Of a DNA stretch of 42,576 nucleotides, positions 6,751 to 14,158 are shown one piece after another. Source of the DNA: Dorea sp. (GTDB lineage Bacteria > Bacillota > Clostridia > Lachnospirales > Lachnospiraceae); contig JAEDLC010000004.1 in NCBI GenBank assembly GCA_016295505.1, positions 1 to 42,576 of the forward strand, in the 5' to 3' direction. The notes under the pieces are model-generated. The model was not told where the DNA came from and made no database searches. It saw only the letters and a program-made list of their open reading frames with translations. How positions within the stretch are numbered: position 1 is the first letter of the stretch; every line of letters begins with the position of its first letter. The translations under genes and the position numbers were made by a program.

Positions 6751-8214
6751 ATGAGTAAAGTAAGAACAAGATTTGCACCAAGCCCTACAGGAAGAATGCA
6801 TGTAGGAAACTTAAGAACTGCGCTTTATGCGTATTTGATAGCAAAGCATGAAAATGGCGACTTTATGTTAAGAATAGAAGATACGGATCAGGAAAGATTC
6901 GTGGAAGGGGCTCTGGAGATCATCTACCACACACTGGCAGAGACCGGACTGATCCATGATGAGGGTCCGGACAAGGACGGAGGCGTCGGCCCTTATGTAC
7001 AGAGTGAGCGTAATGCTTCCGGATTATATCTGAAGTACGCGAAGCAGCTGATCGAACAGGGGGATGCGTATTATTGTTTCTGTGATAAGGAGCGTCTGGA
7101 ATCCCTGAAGAACAAAGTGTCTGATGAAGACGGCGGAACAGAGATCGTGGTATATGACAAGCATTGTCTGGGACTGAGCAAGGAAGAAGTAGAAGCTAAT
7201 CTTGCGGCAGGAAAACCATATGTTATCCGTTTTAATATGCCGACAGAGGGAACAACGACATTCCATGATGAGATCTATGGAGACATCTCTGTACCGAATG
7301 CAGAACTTGACGACCTGATTCTGATCAAATCTGACGGATATCCGACTTATAATTTTGCCAATGTAATTGACGATCATCTGATGGGAATTACACACGTTGT
7401 ACGTGGCAATGAATATCTGTCTTCAGCACCAAAGTACAATAAGATCTATGAAGCCTTCGGATGGGAAGTTCCGGTATATGTACATTGTCCGTTGATTACA
7501 GACGAAAATCACAAAAAGCTGAGCAAACGCTGCGGCCATTCTTCTTACGAAGATCTGATCGATCAGGGATTCGTGACAGAGGCAGTGGTGAATTATGTTG
7601 CACTTCTTGGCTGGTGTCCGACCGGCAACCAGGAGATCTTCTCTCTGGAAGAACTGGTGAAAGAATTTGATTATCGCCATATGAGCAAGTCTCCGGCTGT
7701 GTTTGATATTGTAAAACTGAAATGGATGAATGGAGAATATCTGAAGAAGATGGATTTTGATCAGTTCTATGAAAGGGCAGAATCCTATATCAGAGAAGTG
7801 GTTACAAAAGATTATGATCTGAAGAAGATCGCAGCACTTGTAAAGACGAGAATTGAGATCTTCCCGGATATCAAAGAACAGATTGACTTCTTCGAAGAGC
7901 TTCCGGAGTATGATACAGCTATGTATTGTCACAAAAAGATGAAGACCAATGAGGAGAATTCTCTGAAAGTGCTTCAGGATGTTCTTCCTCTTCTGGAAGC
8001 GCAGGAGGATTTCAGTAACGATGCTCTGTTTGCACTGTTGAAAGGGTATGTTGATGAAGCTGGTGTTAAGACCGGATTTGTTATGTGGCCGGTCAGAACA
8101 GCTGTTTCCGGAAAACAGAATACACCTGGCGGGGCAACAGAGATTATGGAGATCCTAGGAAAAGAAGAATCCATAAGACGTATTAAAAAAGGTATTGAAT
8201 TATTAAATAAGTAA
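6751..8214 (+). CDS. gltX: Glutamyl-tRNA synthetase
   Basis: Class I aminoacyl-tRNA synthetase charging tRNA-Glu, 487 residues, standard length. The HIGH-type signature reads [12 protein letters not shown] at residues 8-19 and the KMSKS-type loop is KKLSKR at 255-260. The RNA-binding C-terminal helical domain is complete. Whether it is discriminating or also charges tRNA-Gln cannot be settled here; many Firmicutes use GatCAB for tRNA-Gln. SD AGGAGAT precedes ATG 6751. A helicase gene starts 10 bases after the stop, so the two probably share a transcript. Confidence 0.97.
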   Translation: MSKVRTRFAPSPTGRMHVGNLRTALYAYLIAKHENGDFMLRIEDTDQERFVEGALEIIYHTLAETGLIHDEGPDKDGGVGPYVQSERNASGLYLKYAKQLIEQGDAYYCFCDKERLESLKNKVSDEDGGTEIVVYDKHCLGLSKEEVEANLAAGKPYVIRFNMPTEGTTTFHDEIYGDISVPNAELDDLILIKSDGYPTYNFANVIDDHLMGITHVVRGNEYLSSAPKYNKIYEAFGWEVPVYVHCPLITDENHKKLSKRCGHSSYEDLIDQGFVTEAVVNYVALLGWCPTGNQEIFSLEELVKEFDYRHMSKSPAVFDIVKLKWMNGEYLKKMDFDQFYERAESYIREVVTKDYDLKKIAALVKTRIEIFPDIKEQIDFFEELPEYDTAMYCHKKMKTNEENSLKVLQDVLPLLEAQEDFSNDALFALLKGYVDEAGVKTGFVMWPVRTAVSGKQNTPGGATEIMEILGKEESIRRIKKGIELLNK

Positions 8215-8224
8215 GGGGAATCTG

Positions 8225-10063
8225 ATGAGTCTGAATCAAGCGCAGGCTGAGGCGGTCGCCCACAAAGAAGGACCATGTATGGTCCTTGCCGGTCCCGGTT
8301 CCGGGAAAACTCTTACCATAGCAAAGAGAATTGAATATCTGATTACAAAGTATAAGGTAAGACCAGAAGAAATTCTGGTCATTACCTTTACTAAGTATGC
8401 GGCAAAAGAGATGAAGGAGAGAACCAGAAGAGTATGTGGCAAACCGGCATATTCGGTTACCTTTGGTACTTTTCATGGAATCTATTATGGTATCCTGAAA
8501 TGGGCCTATCGACTGAACCAGACGAATCTTCTGACAGAAGAGGAGAAGTATACGTTGATCCGTCAGCTGATATCTCAGATGGATTGGGAGGAGATTCCGG
8601 CTGCTGATGAAGAAAAAGATTATCTGCAGGATCTGGCCGTGGAGATTGGCAATGTAAAGAATAATTGTCTTAATATTATGGAATATGATTCTTTGAAATA
8701 TGGGAAAGAACGGTTTCGTGAGCTGTATCAGTCTTATGAATATGAAAAACGAAAACAGAAAAAGATTGATTTTGAAGACATGCTGGTAATGTGCCGGGAT
8801 CTGTTCAGGAGCAGACCGGATATTCTGGAAAAATGGCAGAAAAAGTTCCGTTATATCCTGGTGGATGAGTTCCAGGATGTCAATCAGGCACAGTATGATG
8901 TGGTGCGGATGCTGGCGGCACCTGAGAATAATCTGTTTGTGGTGGGGGATGATGATCAGTCGGTATATGGGTTTCGAGGAGCAAAGCCCGGAATCATGAT
9001 GGAATTTGTGAAGGATTATCCGGATGCCAGGCAGATTCTGCTGAATGTGAATTACAGATCTACCGGTTATATTGTCAAAGGAGCTTTGAAGGTAATCGGG
9101 CATAACAAGGCAAGATTTGCGAAAGAGATTATTGCGGAAAAAAAGCCGGATGAAACGGTCCACGTTCAGGAAGTGAAAGATCCGATGGAAGAAAGCAGAT
9201 ATGTGATCGACAAGATCCGGGAATATACAGAAAGGGGAATTTCGTATTCACAGATTGCGGTCCTTTATCGTACAAATCTGGATGCAAGAGCATTGTCGGA
9301 GGTTCTGATGGAATACCAGATTCCATTTACGATGAAAGAATATCTGAACAATATTTATGATCATTTTATCGGAGTGGATATCAGCAGCTACTTTCATCTG
9401 TCACAGGGAGAGTATGACAGAAAATATTTTCTCCAGATTGCTAACAGGCCAAAGAGATATATCAGCAGAGAATGCCTGAACGAGAAAAAGGTGAGTTATG
9501 AATCTATCCGGAACTTCTATTGTGATAAGGAATGGATGATGGATCGTATCGATCAGCTGGAATGGGATATGAAGATGATCCGGAATAAGACTCCGTATGC
9601 GGCGATTCAATATATCAGAAAAAGTATGGGATATGATGAATTTTTGAAGGAATATGCAGCGTACCGGAAGATACCGGAAGAAGATCTGATGGCAGTCATT
9701 CATGAGATTCAGCAGAATTCCAGAGAGTATCAGACCATTTCAGATTGGTTCGCGCATGTGGAGAGATACCGGGAGATGTTAAAACTACAAAATCAGAAAC
9801 GGGAAAGCACAGATGGTGTTGCGCTTATGACGATGCACAGCGCAAAAGGTCTGGAATATGATACGGTTTTTATGATTGAGAGCAATGAAGGAAGTACTCC
9901 GTATCGGAAAGCAAGGTCCGAAGAAGAGATCGAAGAGGAGCGCCGCCTGTTTTATGTGGCGATGACCAGGGCAAAGAGAAAACTGATCATCAGCTATGTA
10001 AAAGAAAAAAACGGGAAAGATATGAATCCCTCCCGTTTTGTTGATGAACTACTCCTCGTCTGA
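8225..10063 (+). CDS. UvrD/PcrA-like superfamily 1 DNA helicase
   Basis: ATP-dependent 3'-5' helicase of the UvrD/Rep group, 612 residues. Motif I (Walker A) is AGPGSGKT at residues 22-29, motif II is DEFQD at 214-218, motif III GDDDQSVYGFRGA follows, motif V reads LMTMHSAKGLEYDTVF, and motif VI is EERRLFYVAMTRAKRKL. It is about 100 residues shorter than typical PcrA/UvrD (around 720-750), ending soon after motif VI, so it lacks the C-terminal RNA polymerase-binding Tudor-like tail. Such short forms are common extra paralogues in Clostridia. The terminal 15 bases overlap the 3' end of the convergent DUF1292 gene. Confidence 0.9.
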   Translation: MSLNQAQAEAVAHKEGPCMVLAGPGSGKTLTIAKRIEYLITKYKVRPEEILVITFTKYAAKEMKERTRRVCGKPAYSVTFGTFHGIYYGILKWAYRLNQTNLLTEEEKYTLIRQLISQMDWEEIPAADEEKDYLQDLAVEIGNVKNNCLNIMEYDSLKYGKERFRELYQSYEYEKRKQKKIDFEDMLVMCRDLFRSRPDILEKWQKKFRYILVDEFQDVNQAQYDVVRMLAAPENNLFVVGDDDQSVYGFRGAKPGIMMEFVKDYPDARQILLNVNYRSTGYIVKGALKVIGHNKARFAKEIIAEKKPDETVHVQEVKDPMEESRYVIDKIREYTERGISYSQIAVLYRTNLDARALSEVLMEYQIPFTMKEYLNNIYDHFIGVDISSYFHLSQGEYDRKYFLQIANRPKRYISRECLNEKKVSYESIRNFYCDKEWMMDRIDQLEWDMKMIRNKTPYAAIQYIRKSMGYDEFLKEYAAYRKIPEEDLMAVIHEIQQNSREYQTISDWFAHVERYREMLKLQNQKRESTDGVALMTMHSAKGLEYDTVFMIESNEGSTPYRKARSEEEIEEERRLFYVAMTRAKRKLIISYVKEKNGKDMNPSRFVDELLLV

Positions 10064-10357
10064 ATCTTCCAGTTCCAGTGTATCCATCCATTCGTCGAAA
10101 GCATCAGCGGCAGCCTCATACTCATCGTCGTCTTCGATGTTGCCGAGTTCCGGTTCGCCGTTTTCATCTTCGCTGTAACGATAGAGGTAGATGTCACTGT
10201 CAGCATCAAATTCCATATTGTCATCCAGTGGAACAAGTGCAATATATTCTTTCCCGCCTGCTTCGAATACAGTGAGGATTGCACACTGGATTACTTCGTC
10301 ATTGTCAAGGGTCAGCTCAATTGTTACATATCCGTCATTATCGATTGTTTCATTCAT
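10049..10357 (-). CDS. DUF1292 family acidic protein
   Basis: Small acidic protein, 102 residues, of the DUF1292 family (YrzB-like in Bacillus). The family core is seen in VTIELTLDNDEVIQCAILTVFEAGGKEYIALVPL near residues 11-44 (split by function-unknown loops), followed by a strongly acidic tail DEYEAAADAFDEWMDTLEL. Reading on the minus strand, AAAGGAGA precedes the ATG. Function is unknown; relatives often sit near ruvX/yqgF and alaS, but not here. Convergent with the helicase, overlapping it tail-to-tail by 15 bases. Confidence 0.85.
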   Translation of the reverse strand: MNETIDNDGYVTIELTLDNDEVIQCAILTVFEAGGKEYIALVPLDDNMEFDADSDIYLYRYSEDENGEPELGNIEDDDEYEAAADAFDEWMDTLELEDSDEE

Positions 10358-10390
10358 AGCCGCATTCTCCTTTTCTATATCACTAGTTTA

Positions 10391-10419
10391 ACTGTAGCAG
10401 AGGTGTGCATAAAAAGCAA
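10391..10419 (-). promoter_or_regulatory. Promoter for the DUF1292 gene
   Basis: On the minus strand: TTGCTT (10419-10414), 17-bp spacer, TACAGT (10396-10391) with an extended TGC. It starts 34 bases upstream of the gene. Confidence 0.55.
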
Positions 10420-10525
10420 GGATGTTTTCAGGAGAATGACTGTAAAACTGAAAACAGTAGCCAAAATGCTAAAAATGTTGTAGAATGAAGCTATGTATAA
10501 TCGCATACATAAGGAGGAACATATA

Positions 10526-11527
10526 ATGCAAAGAAAGAGGATATTAAGTGTGCTGGCAGTTATGCTGGTATGCATTTTCGCATTATCTGCATGCAAGAAG
10601 CAGGCAGGCAAGCCGGTAGATAATGCGATTACAGAAGATACAGAGGAAGAAAAAGAAGAAGAAGACGTACTGGTATTTGGATTTTCGGCAATTGATATGG
10701 AAAATCCATATTTTATAACATTAGAGAAGGCAATTAAGGAAGTATTGGATGAAAGTGAGTATCAGTTGATCACAAAGGATCCTGCATCAGATGTAGAGCT
10801 TCAGGAACAGCAGATTCAGGAGATGATAGATGAAGGAATTGATGCAATCTTTCTGTGTCCGGTTGATTGGGAAGCAATCACTCCGTCCCTGGAGGCTCTG
10901 AAGGAAGCGGGTGTGAAGATTATCAATGTAGACACGCAGGTAAAAGAAATGGATTATGTAGATGCGTACATAGGCTCGGATAATCAGAAAGCCGGAAGAA
11001 TCTGCGGAGAAGACCTGATTGAAAAGTGTCCGGATGGCGGAAAGATCGCTATTCTGGAGGCGACTGCTCAGAATTCAGTCAATGACCGTATCACGGGATT
11101 TGAAGAGGCTATTGCCAAAGCAGAGAATGGCTTTGAAGTGGTAGCAAGAGAGAATACCGACGGAAGTTTTGAAAAGGGGCTGGAAGGTGCGAAAAAGATC
11201 ATAAGTGAGAATCCGGATCTGACTGCGATCATGTGTGGAAATGACCAGACAGCGGTGGCGGCTAAGACAGCACTCAACCTTGCCGGGATGGATAAAGTTC
11301 TGATATACGGTGTGGATGGGTCGCCGGATATCAAGAAGGAACTGAAGAAAACCGGCAGCCAGATTGCAGGGACTGCAGCGCAATCACCGATCAATATTGG
11401 AAAGACCGCTGCTAAAGTGGCAATCTGTATGATGAATGGAAAAGACTATGAAAAAGAAACATATGAAGATGTATTTATGATTGATGAAAATAATGTTGAT
11501 ATGTACGGTGTAGATGGATGGCAATAG
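10526..11527 (+). CDS. Sugar-binding lipoprotein (periplasmic-binding protein, RbsB-like)
   Basis: Extracytoplasmic substrate-binding lipoprotein, 333 residues. The N-terminus has basic residues (MQRKR), a hydrophobic core and the lipobox LSAC with acylated Cys23. The mature part is the Peripla_BP_4/RbsB family: FGFSAIDMENPYFITLEKAI at the start of lobe 1, then AIFLCPVDWEAITPSLEAL, and the lobe-2 segment AIMCGNDQTAVAAKTAL. Relatives bind ribose, galactose or other monosaccharides. Start 10526 is preferred over 10493 because AAGGAGG lies nine bases upstream and it exposes the signal peptide. No ABC permease or ATPase is adjacent; a degenerate GH13 protein follows 67 bases later with no terminator between. 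It may serve as an orphan receptor or share a remote transporter. Confidence 0.88.
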   Translation: MQRKRILSVLAVMLVCIFALSACKKQAGKPVDNAITEDTEEEKEEEDVLVFGFSAIDMENPYFITLEKAIKEVLDESEYQLITKDPASDVELQEQQIQEMIDEGIDAIFLCPVDWEAITPSLEALKEAGVKIINVDTQVKEMDYVDAYIGSDNQKAGRICGEDLIEKCPDGGKIAILEATAQNSVNDRITGFEEAIAKAENGFEVVARENTDGSFEKGLEGAKKIISENPDLTAIMCGNDQTAVAAKTALNLAGMDKVLIYGVDGSPDIKKELKKTGSQIAGTAAQSPINIGKTAAKVAICMMNGKDYEKETYEDVFMIDENNVDMYGVDGWQ

Positions 11528-11594
11528 AACAGGGAAGGCATCACTTCAGGAGGTAGCAGCAGAGCTGATGCGCACTTGAACAGGAGGATATGAC

Positions 11595-13286
11595 ATGAAA
11601 CAGATACAGGGACAACCATTACCAATAGGAGTTACAGTGAACGATAATCAGGTGAACTTTGCAGTAGCGGTTCCGAAAAACAGGGAGTGTCGGCTGCTTT
11701 TGTACCGGAAAGGGGAGCAAAAGCCATGTGATGAATATGAGATGGAGTTGTCCGTGGGAGAAGTGCGTGCGCTTGCGTTGCAGGAGATAGATCCATTGGA
11801 ATATGAATACAATTATGAAGTGGACGGAGAGGTCATGGTCGATCCATATGCCAGAGCCATTGCAGGCAGAGAAGAGTGGCAGAATAAAAGAAATGTGCAG
11901 GAGCATGAAGTAAGAGGCGTTCTGGTAAATGATACTTACGACTGGGAAGAGGACCGGCCGCTTCGGCTCCCATATCATCAGGTGATTGCCTACAGCCTTC
12001 ATGTGCGCGGATTTACCAGACATTCCTCCTCACAGGTGAAGCATAAGGGAACATTTCAGGGACTGATTGAAAAGCTTCCTTATCTCTGTGAGCTTGGAAT
12101 CAATCAGATCCACTGTATGCCGGTCTATGAGTTTGAAGAATGTACGCCAAACTGCAATTACTGGGGATATGGAAGTGCGTATTATTTTGCACCGAAGAGT
12201 GCATATTCCAGTACCGGAGATGGAGTGAATGGTCTTAAAGATATGGTAAAGGCATGTCACAGGTGCGGAATCGAGGTTGTTCTCGAGATGCCGTTTTCAG
12301 ATGATATCTCCAGACAGATGATGATTGAATGTCTGCGATATTATGTAATGCAGTATCATATTGACGGATTTATCGTAAACCCGGTGCTTCTGTCCGTAGA
12401 TGAACTTCGGGAAGATCCGATCCTCAAAGGTACAAAGCTGCTGGTACATCAGCTGGGATTTCAGACAGCCATGCGCCGTTTTTTAAAGGGCGATGAAGGC
12501 ATGATCAATGATGTGATATACTGGCTGAAGCATCATGCTGAAAAACAGGATTCGTTCAACAGTATTTCCGGTCAGAATGGATTTACTCTTAATGACCTGG
12601 TATCATACGACGGAAAGCATAATGAAGCCAATGGAGAAAATAACCGGGATGGTTCGGATTATAATTTCAGCTGGAACTGTGGAGCGGAGGGGCCGACAAG
12701 GAAAAAGGCGGTTCTGGAGCTTCGAAAAAAACAGATTCGCAATGCATATTTTCTGGTGCTTCTGTCTCAGGGTACGCCGTGTATTCTTGCAGGAGACGAG
12801 TTTGCAAATACGCAGAAAGGCAATAATAATGCATATTGTCAGGATAATCCAATTGGCTGGCTGGACTGGAAAAAACTGGAGAAAGAAAAAGAGCTGTATG
12901 AGTTTGTCCGCGACCTGATCCACATCCGCAAGAAGTATCCGATCTTTGCACCGGAAAAAGAACTGTTGGGAATCGACCGTTCATCCTGTGGAGTGCCGGA
13001 TGTGTCTTATCATGGGGAAAATGCATGGCAGGTGCAGTCAGAGGTATCAAGCAGACAGCTTGGTGTATATTACAGTGGCGCATATATGGACAGTGAAGAC
13101 TGGTTTGTTGCTTATAATATGCATTGGCTGGAGCATTCCTTTGCGATCCCGGCATTGCCAAAGGGGAAAAAATGGTATCTGATGGCATCTACAGATGAGG
13201 GTGTTCTTGATGAACCTGTATTGCTGGAGGGTCAGCGTATCATTGATATTAAAGAGAGGACGATTATGGTTATGATCGCCCGGTAG
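11595..13286 (+). CDS. Catalytically degenerate GH13 glycogen-debranching-like protein
   Basis: 563-residue homologue of GlgX/isoamylase/pullulanase. The fold signature is strong: N-terminal CBM48-like beta domain to about residue 125, a barrel starting at YSLHVRGFTRHSSS, and the debranching hallmark KHNEANGENNRDG. Yet the catalytic sites are changed. Where active enzymes have GFRxD, this has GFIVN (Asn262 in place of the nucleophile Asp). The acid/base Glu of the KLIAEPW-type strand is His285 (KLLVH). The HD pair before GFTLNDLVSY is Gln327-Asn328. The DVVxNH region reads EVVLEMPFS. So hydrolytic activity is not expected; a glucan-binding, regulatory or chaperone-like role is more likely, but unproven. 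SD AGGAGG is seven bases before ATG 11595. No signal peptide, so cytoplasmic. The frame is intact, arguing for selection. Confidence 0.85.
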   Translation: MKQIQGQPLPIGVTVNDNQVNFAVAVPKNRECRLLLYRKGEQKPCDEYEMELSVGEVRALALQEIDPLEYEYNYEVDGEVMVDPYARAIAGREEWQNKRNVQEHEVRGVLVNDTYDWEEDRPLRLPYHQVIAYSLHVRGFTRHSSSQVKHKGTFQGLIEKLPYLCELGINQIHCMPVYEFEECTPNCNYWGYGSAYYFAPKSAYSSTGDGVNGLKDMVKACHRCGIEVVLEMPFSDDISRQMMIECLRYYVMQYHIDGFIVNPVLLSVDELREDPILKGTKLLVHQLGFQTAMRRFLKGDEGMINDVIYWLKHHAEKQDSFNSISGQNGFTLNDLVSYDGKHNEANGENNRDGSDYNFSWNCGAEGPTRKKAVLELRKKQIRNAYFLVLLSQGTPCILAGDEFANTQKGNNNAYCQDNPIGWLDWKKLEKEKELYEFVRDLIHIRKKYPIFAPEKELLGIDRSSCGVPDVSYHGENAWQVQSEVSSRQLGVYYSGAYMDSEDWFVAYNMHWLEHSFAIPALPKGKKWYLMASTDEGVLDEPVLLEGQRIIDIKERTIMVMIAR

Positions 13287-13313
13287 AGAATTGGAAAGTG
13301 GAATGAGGCAATT

Positions 13314-13862
13314 ATGAAAGCATGGCAGCATTTGCGTACAATTAATCATCATAAATATCTGGTAATGAAACATTGTTTTAAGGTGGGGTTATACAGACAG
13401 GGACTGCTCCATGATCTGTCCAAATATTCACCGACAGAGTTCTGGGTGGGATGCAGATACTATCAGGGCAACAGAAGTCCGAATAATGCAGAACGGGAGG
13501 CTACCGGATATTCGAAGGCGTGGCTTCATCATAAAGGAAGAAATAAGCATCATTATGAGTATTGGATTGATTACAGTGTGAATCCGGAGGAGGGAATCGT
13601 GGGGCAGAAGATGCCAACCAGATATGTCATTGAGATGTTTATGGACCGGATCGCGGCTTCCAAGACTTATCAGGGAGATCAGTACAGAGATTCTCATCCC
13701 CTGGAATATTATGAGCAGGGTGCGGCAAAGCTGGGCAATATGATCCATCCGGAGACTGCGGCTCTGTTACATAAGCTGCTTAAAATGCTGGCAGAAGAGG
13801 GAGAAGAAAAAACATTTTCCTACATCCGAAAAAAGATTTTGAAAAATAATAAAAAAATGTAA
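13314..13862 (+). CDS. DUF5662 family protein
   Basis: Uncharacterised 182-residue protein that I match to the DUF5662 family. It is rich in histidine and aromatic residues; HDLSKYSPTEFW near residues 33-44 and HHKGRNKHHYEYWID near 71-85 look like a metal-binding set reminiscent of HD-type hydrolases, and MPTRYVIEMFMDRIAASKTYQ follows. No signal peptide or membrane helix. It starts 27 bases after the GH13-like gene with a poor SD (GGAATGAGG), so it is probably cotranscribed with it. Function unknown; nucleotide phosphohydrolase activity is speculation. Confidence 0.75.
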   Translation: MKAWQHLRTINHHKYLVMKHCFKVGLYRQGLLHDLSKYSPTEFWVGCRYYQGNRSPNNAEREATGYSKAWLHHKGRNKHHYEYWIDYSVNPEEGIVGQKMPTRYVIEMFMDRIAASKTYQGDQYRDSHPLEYYEQGAAKLGNMIHPETAALLHKLLKMLAEEGEEKTFSYIRKKILKNNKKM

Positions 13863-13870
13863 AATACTTG

Positions 13871-13899
13871 TTGACATTTTTGAATGAGTGATGTATTAT
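13871..13899 (+). promoter_or_regulatory. Strong promoter of the tRNA-Leu gene
   Basis: Perfect TTGACA (13871-13876), 17-bp spacer, TATTAT (13894-13899), followed within 35 bases by the tRNA. Near-consensus as expected for a stable RNA gene. The GCGCGAGAGC segment just downstream lies around the expected transcript 5' end. Confidence 0.85.
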
Positions 13900-13931
13900 A
13901 TATTTCGTCAGCGCGAGAGCGACAGACAAAT

Positions 13932-14016
13932 GCGGAAGTGTCGGAACTGGCAGACGAGCAAGACTAAGGATCTTGTGATCAATGCGATCGTGTGGGTTCA
14001 AGTCCCATCTTCCGCA
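13932..14016 (+). tRNA. tRNA-Leu (anticodon AAG)
   Basis: 85-base class II tRNA. The acceptor arm pairs GCGGAAG with CTTCCGC and the discriminator base is A. The D-arm contains AACTGGCAGAC. The anticodon stem is CAAGA/TCTTG with loop CTAAGGA, giving anticodon AAG at 13965-13967. A long variable arm (near TGATC-AATGC-GATCG) marks it as Leu or Ser, and the T-loop is TTCAAGT. CCA is not encoded (GTA follows). It reads CUU, and CUC if A34 is deaminated to inosine. It has its own promoter and terminator. Confidence 0.95.
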
Positions 14017-14018
14017 GT

Positions 14019-14047
14019 AAACCCAAGCAATAGCTTGGGTTTTTTTG
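14019..14047 (+). terminator. Terminator of the tRNA-Leu transcript
   Basis: ACCCAAGC (14021-14028) and GCTTGGGT (14033-14040) form a perfect 8-bp stem with an AATA loop, followed by an uninterrupted T7 tract. It begins five bases after the tRNA 3' end. Confidence 0.95.
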
Positions 14048-14158
14048 TGTGATTTTGTATGAATGAAGTATTATATAGTGTATAATAAAGGAAAGGGTTA
14101 CTAAAACGGATTAAGACGGAAATTAAAGGAAGTGTTTCATAGCGAGGAGGAATGGATG

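Noticed and set aside
14055-14086. Promoter for pap (TTGTAT and TATAAT)
   Set aside because: The -10 TATAAT at 14081-14086 is good, but the only -35-like hexamer is 20 bp away and no TGN extension fits, so it was not called.
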